Position numbers and translations under genes: made by a program
Shown: positions 41,027 through 48,435 of the stretch, one piece after another
How positions within the stretch are numbered: the first letter of the stretch is position 1
Layout: each line of letters begins with the position of its first letter
Notes under the pieces: generated by a model
Seen by the model: the letters and a program-made list of their open reading frames with translations, nothing else
Databases searched by the model: none
What the model was told of the DNA's origin: nothing
Origin: JASHUC01 sp035523875
Lineage (GTDB): Bacteria > Pseudomonadota > Gammaproteobacteria > Steroidobacterales > Steroidobacteraceae
NCBI GenBank assembly: GCA_035523875.1
Contig: DATKPY010000036.1
Span: 62,001-126,000, forward strand
Length of the DNA: 64,000 nt
Direction: 5' to 3'

Positions 41027-41689
41027 GTGGTGCGAGAGATCGCACGAGCCGATTCCGCGGCCATCGCCGCGCTCGGGACATACGGGGTCGCGACAGTCCA
41101 CGAGGCGCAAGGGCGCAGCGGATTGCTCGCCTCCTATCTGCGTCCGATCTACTCCGGCGCCCAGCTTGCGGGCTCGGCGGTGACCGTCCTGGTGCCGCCG
41201 GGGGACAACTGGATGATTCACGTTGCGGTGGAGGTCTGCCGGCCGGGCGACGTGCTCGTCGTTGCGCCGAGCTCACCGTGCAGCGACGGGTACTTCGGCG
41301 ATCTGCTCGCGACCTCGCTCCAGGCGCGGGGCGTGCAGGCGCTGGTGATCGACGCGGGCGTGCGCGACGTCGCGACCCTCACCCAGATGAGATTCCCGGT
41401 GTGGAGCAAGGCGATCTGGGCGCAGGGCACGGTGAAGGCGAGCCTGGGGTCGGTCAACGTTCCCCTCATCTGCGCCGGCCAGCGCATCGAGCCGGGCGAT
41501 GTGATCGTCGCCGACGACGACGGGGTGGTCGCGGTTGCGCGCGCCGAGGCCGCCACGGTCGCTCAGGCGGCGAAGAAGCGCAGCGACGCCGAGGAGGTCA
41601 AGCGCAAGCGCCTCGCCGCTGGCGAGCTCGGGCTCGACCTCTACGAGATGCGCGCGAAGCTCGCAGCGCTGGGTCTCACCTACCGCTAG
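41027..41689 (+). CDS. ligK: RraA-like 4-carboxy-4-hydroxy-2-oxoadipate aldolase (LigK/HMG-CHA aldolase family)
   Basis: A 220-residue class II aldolase of the RraA fold. The metal- and pyruvate-binding region GYFGDLLATSLQARGV and LVIDAGVRDVATL is the signature of HMG/CHA aldolases, which split CHA, the last intermediate of protocatechuate 4,5-cleavage, into pyruvate and oxaloacetate. The listed start is GTG 41027. A GAGGAG Shine-Dalgarno (40999-41004) sits seven bases before an in-frame ATT at 41012, which would give five extra residues, ISNHV; relatives often have such a short extension before the VVR motif. Its stop overlaps the convergent anmK by 14 bases. Oxaloacetate decarboxylase or RraA proper are alternatives. 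Confidence 0.85.
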   Translation: MVREIARADSAAIAALGTYGVATVHEAQGRSGLLASYLRPIYSGAQLAGSAVTVLVPPGDNWMIHVAVEVCRPGDVLVVAPSSPCSDGYFGDLLATSLQARGVQALVIDAGVRDVATLTQMRFPVWSKAIWAQGTVKASLGSVNVPLICAGQRIEPGDVIVADDDGVVAVARAEAATVAQAAKKRSDAEEVKRKRLAAGELGLDLYEMRAKLAALGLTYR

Positions 41690-42842
41690 TCGCGGCGGGC
41701 GGATGCGCCACGCGCCCGCCTGCGAGCGGGTGCGGGACGCCGGTCGTGAGCGGAAAGCTGATCGGGAGGTCCTTGAGCGCGCGCACGGCGAGATAAGCGA
41801 AGCATTCCGCCTCGATCGCATCGCCGCGCCAACCGAGCTCCTCGGCAAGGCGCGGCTCAACCCGTGCGCGCGTGCGGAGGGCCTCGATGAGCGCCGGATT
41901 CTTTCGTCCGCCGCCGCAGACGATGAGCGCACGCGGACGCTGCGGCATCAGATCGAGCGCCTTGCCGACCGCCGCCCCGACGAGTGCGGTGAGCGTCGCT
42001 GCACCGTCGGCGGCGCTCAGGCCCTCGACGAGCGCCGCGGGATAGGCGAAGCGGTCGAGCGACTTCGGATAAGGCGCAGAGAAGTACGGGTCGGCGAGAA
42101 TTCCCGCGAGCCGCGCCTCATCCACCCGCCCTTGGCGCGCGAGCGCGCCGTCACGGTCCATCTCCCCGCGTCCGTGGCGGGCGGCCCAGTCGTTGAGCGG
42201 GGCGCTCGCCGGGCCGGTGTCGCACGCGACGAGGCGATCGCCGCCATCCCACCAGGTGAGGTTCGCGACGCCCCCGAGATTGAGCACCGCGGCGGCGGCG
42301 GCGGCGCCGCTGCGCTTGAGCAGCGCGGCGTGATAGACGGGCGCGAGCGGCGCGCCATGGCCACCCGCAGCGATATCGGCGGCGCGAAAGTCGTACGCCA
42401 CCGTCACGTCGAGGAGCTCGGCGAGCCACGCTCCGTCGCCGAGCTGACGCGTCGCGCCGCGGCCTGCGCGGCTGGGCGCGCGGTGGAGCACCGTCTGGCC
42501 ATGAAAGCCGACGACGCCGATCTCCTCGGGCGCAAGGCGAGCCTCTGCGAGGAACGACTGCACCGCCTGCGCCTGCGCGCGGGTGAGGGCGCGCTCGGCC
42601 GCGCGGAAGATTGCCGGCTCGGGGCCCGCGAAGCCCCATGCGCGCGCCGCGGCGAGCGCCTCGCCGAGGAGGCCGCGCAGCTCCGCGGGGTAGGCGATCA
42701 GCCGCCATGGCCCGAGCTCCTCGACGCTCTCCCCGTCGGTGCGCACGGCGGCGATGTCGACCATGCCATCGAGGACGGTGCCGGTCATGAGCCCGAGCGC
42801 CCACATCGAGCCGCTCGCCCCGCGCCGGTTGCGCTTCTTCAT
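41676..42842 (-). CDS. anmK: anhydro-N-acetylmuramic acid kinase
   Basis: A 388-residue AnmK-type sugar kinase of the actin-like ATPase fold. Its glycine-rich start GLMTGTVLDGMVD is a variant of the canonical GxMSGTSxDG. Further motifs are IGVVGFHGQTVLH, QLGDGAWLAELLDV, YDFRAADIAAGGHGAPL, NLGGVANLTWW, ACDTGPASAPLND and CGGGRKNPAL. It phosphorylates anhydro-MurNAc from cell-wall recycling. ATG 42842 is listed; ATG 42806 (MWALG) is an equally plausible start because neither has a good ribosome site. It converges with and overlaps the LigK-type gene and diverges from the Tat-exported SDR pair. Confidence 0.92.
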   Translation of the reverse strand: MKKRNRRGASGSMWALGLMTGTVLDGMVDIAAVRTDGESVEELGPWRLIAYPAELRGLLGEALAAARAWGFAGPEPAIFRAAERALTRAQAQAVQSFLAEARLAPEEIGVVGFHGQTVLHRAPSRAGRGATRQLGDGAWLAELLDVTVAYDFRAADIAAGGHGAPLAPVYHAALLKRSGAAAAAAVLNLGGVANLTWWDGGDRLVACDTGPASAPLNDWAARHGRGEMDRDGALARQGRVDEARLAGILADPYFSAPYPKSLDRFAYPAALVEGLSAADGAATLTALVGAAVGKALDLMPQRPRALIVCGGGRKNPALIEALRTRARVEPRLAEELGWRGDAIEAECFAYLAVRALKDLPISFPLTTGVPHPLAGGRVAHPPAATSGR

Positions 42843-43037
42843 GACGGTCTGCATCGCGGCATCAGCCTGCCGTATCGCACGCTCCGCGCGCGCGGTCAAA
42901 TCAGCTTTTCTGTTCTCCGCGCGCGGCGCGTTGAGGCATACTGCGCCTCGGCCGAGCACCCGCGACGCGGACGCCTCGAGCGGCCGCGGCGCATGGACAA
43001 GTCAACACCCGAGCGCCCCACTCGACGAGAGTCCCTT

Positions 43038-44222
43038 ATGTCAGACCAGGATACTTCTCAGCCGCCCGCCGACCTCGATCGCTACGCGGAGGAGCGCCGG
43101 CGCTTTCTCACCGAGAGCCTCGCGTACGGTGGTGGCGGCATTCTGGCGGCACTCGGCTTGAGCCGCTACGCCGCTGCGCAGCAGCCGGCTGGAGCGCCGC
43201 TCTCCGCCGACGGGCACCCGTGCCCGCCCACGCACTTCCAGCGCCGGCCACCGCCTCCGCAGCCGACCGTATCGCAGCCGGCGCCGCTCCACGATTTGAA
43301 GGGCAAGGTCGCCTACATCTCCGCCTCCTCCGATGGCATCGGACTCGGCATCGCGCGCGCCGCCTCGAACGCCGGCATGAAGGTGTGCATCGGCTACCGG
43401 AACGAGGAGCGGCTGCAGGCCGCGCTGCCCCTGTTCAAGCCGGGGAATGCCGGTGTGCTTCCAATCAAGCACGATGTGACCGACCGGGACGGCTGGGTGA
43501 GGATGCTCGAGAAGGTGAAGAGCGAATACGGCAACCTGCACCTCGTCGTGAACAACGCCGGCGACAAGAGCGCCGCCTGGGTGAGCAAGGCGACGTTCAA
43601 GCAGTGGGACAATGCGGTGGCGGTCAACTTCACCGCGACCTACAACAGCGTCGCCGTGTGCTTACCGCACATGCTCGAGCACGGCGAGGGGGGACATTTC
43701 GTCGTCACCTCCTCGATGAGCGGGCTCCTGCCCGGCGGTCCGCTCGGGGTGTACACCGCGACCAAGATCGCGGTCGTGGGCCTGATGGAGGCGCTGCGCG
43801 TCGAGCTCGAGGGCACCACGGTGGGCACCTCCGCTTTCTGCCCTGGCGGGGTCAACACCGACAACTGGATCGGCACGGGAAAGGAAGACCCGTACCTCAT
43901 CAAGCATCCCCCGCCAGCGCGCTTCCGCCGCATGTTCAAGGGGCCGCCTCCCGGCATGGATCCGCTCGAGGCCGGCGAGCGCGTGCTGAACGGGGTGATC
44001 CACAACGACCTGTTCATCATCACGCATCCGGAGTACATGCCGGGCACGCACCAGCGCTTCCTTGCGATGCTCGTCTCCGAGCCGGTCGATGAGGTGCCGC
44101 CGCCGCCCGAGGCGCGCGTCAAGGGCGAGGCACCCGTCCTGCATTGCGGGATCTACCCGCGCGAGATCGTGCACCGGCGCAAGCGGCGCAAGTCCTATCG
44201 CAGCACGACGCTCGATACTTAG
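43038..44222 (+). CDS. Tat-exported short-chain dehydrogenase, copy 1
   Basis: A 394-residue protein. A twin-arginine signal ERRRFLTESLAYGGGGILAALGL opens it, ending near YAAAQQ, and a Pro-rich linker precedes a classical SDR domain from about residue 86. That domain has SASSDGIGLGIARAA for cofactor binding, VVNNAG, a catalytic Ser in VVTSSMSG and the YTATK active site. The C-terminus (CGIYPREIVHRRKRRKSYRS) is strongly basic and shared with its neighbour. Export of a nicotinamide-dependent enzyme by Tat implies cytoplasmic folding with bound cofactor. ATG 43038 was preferred; ATG 42993 would add 15 residues before the RR motif. The substrate is unknown. Confidence 0.85.
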   Translation: MSDQDTSQPPADLDRYAEERRRFLTESLAYGGGGILAALGLSRYAAAQQPAGAPLSADGHPCPPTHFQRRPPPPQPTVSQPAPLHDLKGKVAYISASSDGIGLGIARAASNAGMKVCIGYRNEERLQAALPLFKPGNAGVLPIKHDVTDRDGWVRMLEKVKSEYGNLHLVVNNAGDKSAAWVSKATFKQWDNAVAVNFTATYNSVAVCLPHMLEHGEGGHFVVTSSMSGLLPGGPLGVYTATKIAVVGLMEALRVELEGTTVGTSAFCPGGVNTDNWIGTGKEDPYLIKHPPPARFRRMFKGPPPGMDPLEAGERVLNGVIHNDLFIITHPEYMPGTHQRFLAMLVSEPVDEVPPPPEARVKGEAPVLHCGIYPREIVHRRKRRKSYRSTTLDT

Positions 44223-44285
44223 CGCGCTCGCGCTCGCGCCCACCGCGCCACCGCCATCGACTTCCACTTTCACCGAGAGACCGCC

Positions 44286-45431
44286 ATGGCCAAGAAGACA
44301 GAGACCCGCATGATGCGCGCCGCGACCGAGCCGCTCGATCGGCGCAGCTTTCTCGGCACGGGACTCGCACTCGGAGCCGGCGCCGGAAGCCTCTTGGCCG
44401 GTCTCGGCTTGAGCCGCAGCGCCCTCGCGCAGAGCTCTGAGGCGAGTGCGGCTCACGCGCCCGCGCCCGCTCGGGCATTCGCCCCGCCGCAGCCGAAGGT
44501 CGCGCAGCCGCCGCCGCTCAAGCATCTCGCGGGCAAGGTCGCCTACGTGAGCGCGGCCTCCGACGGCATCGGCTTGGGCATCGCGCGCGCCGCTTCGGCC
44601 GCCGGCATGAAGGTGTGCATCGGCTACCGCAACGAGAAGCGCCTGCAGGCAGCGCTGCCCCTGTTCAAGCCGGACAACCCCGGCGTGCTGCCGATCAAGC
44701 ACGACGTGACCGATCGCGACGGCTGGCAGAGGATGCTCGATCAGGTCAAGAGCCACTACGGCAACCTCCACCTCGTGGTGAACAACGCCGGAATCAAGAC
44801 GCTGCGCGAGGCGAGCCAGGCCAAGTACGACGAGTGGGACAACGCGGTCGCCGTGAACTTCACCGCGATCTTCAACAGCGTCGCCGTCTGCCTACCGCAC
44901 ATGCTGGCCCACGGCGAGGGCGGTCAGTTCGTCACCACCGCCTCCATGGGCGGGCTGCTGCCCGGGGTGAACGCCGGGGTCTATACCGCGACCAAGATTG
45001 CTGCGGTGGGGATCATGGAGGCGCTGCGCGTGGAGCTCGAGACCACCAACGTCGGCTCCTCGGTGTTCTGCCCGGGTGCGGTCAACACCGACAACTACGT
45101 GGGCAGCGGCGAGGAAAACCCGTACCGCGAGGCGCAGTGGCCGGCCGGCTGTCCACGCCCGCACTTCACCTCCGTCGCGATGGACCCGCTCGAAGCGGGG
45201 GAGCGCGTGATGAACGGCGTCGTCCACAACGACCTGTTCATCTTGAGCCACCCGGAGTTCAAGCCGGGAATGCAGGAGCGGTTCGAGGCGATCATGGCCT
45301 CGACGCCCCCCGTGGAGACGCCGATCCCGCCGGCGCGCGTCGCCTTCGAGCGCTTCGTGCTCACCTGCGGAATCTATCCGCTCGAGATCGCGCACCGCAG
45401 GGCGAAGCGCCGCAGCTACCTGAGCGTCTGA
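44286..45431 (+). CDS. Tat-exported short-chain dehydrogenase, copy 2
   Basis: A 381-residue paralogue of the preceding protein. Its Tat signal is textbook (DRRSFLGTGLALGAGAGSLL, cleavage near SALAQS), followed by an Ala/Pro linker and an SDR domain with SAASDGIGLGIARAA, LHLVVNNAG, TTASMGG and YTATK. The basic ending CGIYPLEIAHRRAKRRSYLS mirrors copy 1. Long identical blocks (AGMKVCIGYRNE, LQAALPLFKP, LPIKHDVTDRDGW) show recent tandem duplication. It lies 63 bases after copy 1 on the same strand and may be co-transcribed. Differences cluster near the C-terminal third (YREAQWPAGCPRPHFTS versus the Pro-rich segment of copy 1), a likely substrate-facing region. Confidence 0.87.
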   Translation: MAKKTETRMMRAATEPLDRRSFLGTGLALGAGAGSLLAGLGLSRSALAQSSEASAAHAPAPARAFAPPQPKVAQPPPLKHLAGKVAYVSAASDGIGLGIARAASAAGMKVCIGYRNEKRLQAALPLFKPDNPGVLPIKHDVTDRDGWQRMLDQVKSHYGNLHLVVNNAGIKTLREASQAKYDEWDNAVAVNFTAIFNSVAVCLPHMLAHGEGGQFVTTASMGGLLPGVNAGVYTATKIAAVGIMEALRVELETTNVGSSVFCPGAVNTDNYVGSGEENPYREAQWPAGCPRPHFTSVAMDPLEAGERVMNGVVHNDLFILSHPEFKPGMQERFEAIMASTPPVETPIPPARVAFERFVLTCGIYPLEIAHRRAKRRSYLSV

Positions 45432-45470
45432 GCCCCGAGCCGGCCGCGGCCTTGCGGCGGAGCGGTGGCC

Positions 45471-46247
45471 TCAGCTCCGCGAGCGCCGCGCGACGATGAA
45501 CAGGCGCGGGAACTGCAGCACGCGCAGCCCGTCCGCGCGCTGCGGATAGACCGCAGCGACACGCTGCTCGTACTCACCGAGATAGCGCGCCTGCTCATCG
45601 CTCGAGAGCGGCTCGAGGAACGGCCGCAGCCCGGTCGAGCGCAACCACTGCACGATCGATGCCGCGCCCGCCAGCGGGTGAAAGTAGGTGGTGCGCCAAA
45701 TCTCCACCTCCGCGTGGGGCGCGAGCAGATCGTAGTAGCGGAGCGGACTCAGCACGCGCGGACGGGCGCCGGGGAGCTTCGCGCTCGCCGCCGCGAAGCG
45801 CGGGTCTGCGGCCGTCTCGCGCATCAACACGTGCGTGGGCTCCGCGTCGTTGTCCGGCATCTGCACGGCGAGGACTCCGCCGGGGGCGAGCAGCGCGAGC
45901 AGCGCCGGGAACACCCGCTCGTGCTCGGGCAGCCACTGGAGCGAGGCGTTGGCGAAGGCGAGGTCGAGCGGCTGCGCGGGCTGCCATTGGGCGATGTCGC
46001 CGCGCTGGAACTCGAGCGCCGGCAGGCGCACGCGCGCGCTCGCGAGCATCGCCTGCGAGGTGTCGATGCCGACGATGCGGGCGTTGGGGTAGCGGGTGGC
46101 GAGGAGCTCGGTCGAGTTACCGGGTCCGCAGCCCAGGTCGGCGATGAAGCGCGGCGCAGCGAGTGGCACGCGCGCGAGCAGCTCGGCCGCCGGGCGTGTG
46201 CGCTCGGCCTCGAAGCGGGTGTAGAGCGCGGGATTCCAGTCGTTCAT
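45471..46247 (-). CDS. tam: trans-aconitate 2-methyltransferase
   Basis: A 258-residue SAM-dependent methyltransferase. It starts MNDWNPALYTRFEAERTRPA, the typical Tam start, with SAM motif DLGCGPGNSTELLA, acidic VGIDTSQAML, GDIAQWQP, FANASLQWLPEH and a C-terminal FPRLFIVARR. Tam methylates trans-aconitate, an inhibitor formed from cis-aconitate. The length is close to that of the E. coli enzyme (252). It stands alone, convergent with the exported SDR pair and divergent from a Gfa-like gene 50 bases away with an AT-rich patch between them. Confidence 0.93.
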   Translation of the reverse strand: MNDWNPALYTRFEAERTRPAAELLARVPLAAPRFIADLGCGPGNSTELLATRYPNARIVGIDTSQAMLASARVRLPALEFQRGDIAQWQPAQPLDLAFANASLQWLPEHERVFPALLALLAPGGVLAVQMPDNDAEPTHVLMRETAADPRFAAASAKLPGARPRVLSPLRYYDLLAPHAEVEIWRTTYFHPLAGAASIVQWLRSTGLRPFLEPLSSDEQARYLGEYEQRVAAVYPQRADGLRVLQFPRLFIVARRSRS

Positions 46248-46297
46248 CACTCGCGATGTTATATTCGCGCGCATCCCCTCCGCACGAGATTCGCGCG

Positions 46298-46693
46298 ATG
46301 CAAGAGCCTCTGGTCACTCACACGGGCGGATGCCACTGCGGGCGGGTACGCTTCGAGGCGCTCGCGCCTGCGCGCATCGAGGTCTCCGACTGCAACTGCT
46401 CCATCTGCGGCAAATCCGGCTACCTGCACCTGGTCGTCCCCGCTGATCGCTTCAAGCTCCTCTGCGGCCGCGACGCGCTCACAACCTATACCTTCAACAC
46501 CCACACGGCGCAGCACCTGTTCTGCTCCACCTGCGGGATCAAGTCCTTCTACGTTCCGCGCTCGCATCCGGACGGCTTCAGCGTGAACGCACGCTGTCTC
46601 GATCCGGGGACCATCGCGAGCATGGCGGTGCGAGAGTTCAATGGGCGCGAATGGGAGCAGCAATACCCGCGGGGGCGCGGCGAGTACCGCTGA
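46298..46693 (+). CDS. Gfa-like (CENP-V/GFA domain) protein
   Basis: A 131-residue zinc protein of the GFA/CENP-V family. The zinc-binding cysteines are visible in GGCHCGRVRFEA, DCNCSICGKSG and LFCSTCGIKSFY. Classical Gfa accelerates the reaction of formaldehyde with glutathione, though most members have other or unknown roles. It is a single gene, divergent from tam. A link to formaldehyde released by the lignin-dimer lyases or by demethylation is tempting but distant (about 39 kb) and speculative. Confidence 0.92.
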   Translation: MQEPLVTHTGGCHCGRVRFEALAPARIEVSDCNCSICGKSGYLHLVVPADRFKLLCGRDALTTYTFNTHTAQHLFCSTCGIKSFYVPRSHPDGFSVNARCLDPGTIASMAVREFNGREWEQQYPRGRGEYR

Positions 46694-46758
46694 AGCGCTC
46701 AGCGTCCGCGAGAGCGCCGCGAGCGACCGCGTGCCCCTCCTCGTATGCGCACGGCGCA

Positions 46759-47385
46759 CTACGGGGCGATGTTGAGCATCTGCACCACGTCGGTTCCGTC
46801 CCGAGCCGTCCTGGAAGCGCCCATCACCTTCGCCCCCGGCTTCAGGAGCGAGCGGCTCGCCGCCCGAATCACCGTGATGCGCGTGCTCGGGGAAACCTCG
46901 ATCCGCTGCGAGCCCCCCTGGTACGTCACCGTGAGCACCACCTCACCACCGCTCCCGGCGGCGCTCGCGACGTTCCCGTTCGTCATCGTCGCGATATTGC
47001 CGTTCGTCATGGTGGTGTTGGGCGAACCCATCGGATTGTGGCCCTCCCCCGCCCCGCGCATGCTTTGCGGAAAGATGTGACACTCAGTGGCACGGAGCGC
47101 ACCGCCGTGCTGCGCAACCGCCGTGCAGCCGACGAACTGACCGGCCGCGAGATCGGCGAGGGTGCCCGATCGCACGGTCGTGATCCGCGTCGAGCGCGCG
47201 AGCGCGTAGCTCGCCGTCGTGTCACCCTCGCCCCTGATCAGGAACTCGTTGCCGTCCACCCGCTCCACGGTGCCCGCAAACCGCGTGAGACCCGCGAGCG
47301 AATTCGTTGCGGCGCTCGATGCGAGGCTCGGCAGCGCCGTGAGCGAGGCGCACACGACGAGCACCATCAGACTCGTTGTTCGCAT
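46759..47385 (-). CDS. exported DUF5666-like beta protein with an MTNGN repeat
   Basis: A 208-residue protein with a signal peptide (VLVVCASLTALPSLASSA). Two beta units follow: FAGTVERVDGNEFLIRGEGDT with a later FVGCTAV, and a C-terminal unit with VLTVTYQGGSQRIEVSPSTRITVIRA. Between them is a low-complexity linker containing the tandem repeat MTNGNIA/MTNGNVA (about residues 125-140). The units resemble OB-like DUF5666 domains. Cys98 of TECHIF and the VGCTAV Cys could form a disulfide. It is a stand-alone periplasmic or surface protein, divergent from the SRPBCC-ArsR operon; function unknown. Confidence 0.7.
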   Translation of the reverse strand: MRTTSLMVLVVCASLTALPSLASSAATNSLAGLTRFAGTVERVDGNEFLIRGEGDTTASYALARSTRITTVRSGTLADLAAGQFVGCTAVAQHGGALRATECHIFPQSMRGAGEGHNPMGSPNTTMTNGNIATMTNGNVASAAGSGGEVVLTVTYQGGSQRIEVSPSTRITVIRAASRSLLKPGAKVMGASRTARDGTDVVQMLNIAP

Positions 47386-47467
47386 GATCGTGGACTCCGT
47401 GACGGGCGATGAGGCGCACTCCTAGGGTAGGACCGCCCACTCACCGCGGCAACGCGGCCGGCGCAAG

Positions 47468-47483
47468 GCAACCCTGCGGTTGC
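47468..47483 (+). promoter_or_regulatory. distal operator, copy 1 of GCAACC-N4-GGTTGC
   Basis: A perfect 6-base inverted repeat GCAACC (47468-47473) and GGTTGC (47478-47483) with a 4-base spacer. Its right half overlaps the -35 element of the promoter at 47480-47508. An identical site lies 44 bases downstream. The likely ligand is the ArsR-type regulator encoded in the operon. Confidence 0.65.
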
Positions 47484-47508
47484 TTTTCATCCGAGGGAGA
47501 CGTATAAA
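47480..47508 (+). promoter_or_regulatory. sigma-70-type promoter of the SRPBCC-ArsR operon
   Basis: A -35 element TTGCTT (47480-47485) and a -10 element TATAAA (47503-47508) are separated by exactly 17 bases, the optimal spacing, in an otherwise GC-rich region. Transcription would start around 47515, inside the proximal operator. Confidence 0.7.
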
Positions 47509-47511
47509 AAC

Positions 47512-47527
47512 GCAACCAGGAGGTTGC
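47512..47527 (+). promoter_or_regulatory. proximal operator, copy 2 of GCAACC-N4-GGTTGC, overlapping the ribosome site
   Basis: The same perfect repeat as at 47468: GCAACC (47512-47517), spacer AGGA, GGTTGC (47522-47527). The spacer and right half contain the Shine-Dalgarno AGGAGG (47518-47523), six bases before the ATG at 47530. Bound protein would block the transcription start; in mRNA the repeat could also form a small hairpin that hides the ribosome site. Confidence 0.65.
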
Positions 47528-47529
47528 AT

Positions 47530-48018
47530 ATGAGCGCCGAGCACATCGAGAAGAAGGTTTTGCTCCGCGCGCCGCGCGAGCGGGTGTGGCAGGCCATCAG
47601 CGACTCGAGGCAGTTCGGCACCTGGTTCGGGATGGCGTTCGAAGGTCCGTTCGTGCCCGGCACGCGCACGGCCGGCCGGATCGTTCCGACGAGCGTCGAT
47701 CCGCAAGTGGCAAAGCTGCAGAAGCCGTACGAAGGCACCCGCTTCGAGCTCGCCGTTGTCGAGCTCGAGCCGATGCGCACTTTCTCGTTCCGCTGGCAAC
47801 CCTTCGGCGTCGATCCGGATGCGGATTTCTCCCCGCGTTGGTCGACGCTGGTTGTGTTCGAGCTCGCGGATGCGCCCGGCGGGACGCTGCTCACCTTGAC
47901 CGAATCCGGCTTCGCTCAGCTCGAGCCGCGGCTGCGCTCGGACGCCTTCACCTCGCACGAGGGCGGCTGGACCCACCAGATGAGGCTCATCGAGAAGTAC
48001 CTCGCGCTCAACCCCTAG
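47530..48018 (+). CDS. SRPBCC/AHSA1-domain protein
   Basis: A 162-residue START-like (AHSA1) protein. Typical features are EKKVLLRAPRERVWQAISDSRQFGTWFG at the N-terminus, the beta grip (FELAVVELEPMRTFSFRWQP), and the long C-terminal helix (EGGWTHQMRLIEKYL). Such proteins bind small hydrophobic ligands, but no ligand is assigned. It is the first gene of an operon with an ArsR regulator 23 bases downstream, an arrangement repeated across bacteria, in which the regulator represses the pair. An AGGAGG ribosome site is directly upstream. Confidence 0.93.
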   Translation: MSAEHIEKKVLLRAPRERVWQAISDSRQFGTWFGMAFEGPFVPGTRTAGRIVPTSVDPQVAKLQKPYEGTRFELAVVELEPMRTFSFRWQPFGVDPDADFSPRWSTLVVFELADAPGGTLLTLTESGFAQLEPRLRSDAFTSHEGGWTHQMRLIEKYLALNP

Positions 48019-48041
48019 CGGGGTTGCGAGCCCCGAGCGCC

Positions 48042-48392
48042 ATGGCTCAAAGGAGTCCCGCAGGGACGCGAATCGCCGATGCGGCACCGCTGTTCGCCGC
48101 CCTCGGAGATCCCACGCGCATGCGCCTGCTCGCGCGGCTGTGCGATTGCGGTCCGCTTTCCATCGCGCGACTGACCGACGGGAGCGAGGTGACACGCCAG
48201 GCCGTCGCCAAGCACCTGCGCGCGCTCGAGGGCGCCGGCCTGGTGCGCGGTGTGCGCAGCGGACGCGAGCGGCGCTGGGCGCTCGAGCCGGCGCGAATCG
48301 CCGAGGCGCACGGTTACCTCGATCAGATCTCCGCGAGGTGGGATCAGGCGCTCGAGCGGTTGCGTGCGTACGTGGAGGGGGAGCGCTCCTGA
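48042..48392 (+). CDS. ArsR family transcriptional regulator
   Basis: A 116-residue winged-helix regulator: PLFAALGDPTRMRLLARLCDCGPLSIARLTD, the recognition helix in VTRQAVAKHLRALEGAGLV, and the wing RGVRSGRERRWALEP. The Cys pattern typical of metal-sensing ArsR proteins (CVC box) is absent; one LCDCG pair is present in helix 2-3 but lacks the usual context, so non-metal sensing is likelier. It is the second gene of the SRPBCC operon and the expected ligand of the two identical operators upstream. It ends at a strong hairpin. Confidence 0.9.
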   Translation: MAQRSPAGTRIADAAPLFAALGDPTRMRLLARLCDCGPLSIARLTDGSEVTRQAVAKHLRALEGAGLVRGVRSGRERRWALEPARIAEAHGYLDQISARWDQALERLRAYVEGERS

Positions 48393-48433
48393 GCGCGCAT
48401 CCGGCGCGGTCCGGGTGTCAGCCGGATGCGCGC
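48393..48433. terminator. 13-base-pair hairpin filling the convergent gap
   Basis: GCGCGCATCCGGC (48393-48405) and GCCGGATGCGCGC (48421-48433) pair perfectly around a 15-base loop. The structure begins on the base after the arsR stop and ends two bases before the stop of the convergent GGDEF-EAL gene, so it fits a shared bidirectional terminator. No T-run is present. Confidence 0.6.
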
Positions 48434-48435
48434 GC

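Noticed and set aside
46298..46693. Gfa as the formaldehyde detoxifier for the lignin-dimer lyases
   Set aside because: The family is functionally mixed and the gene is about 39 kb from the lyases with no linking evidence, so I did not make it a finding.
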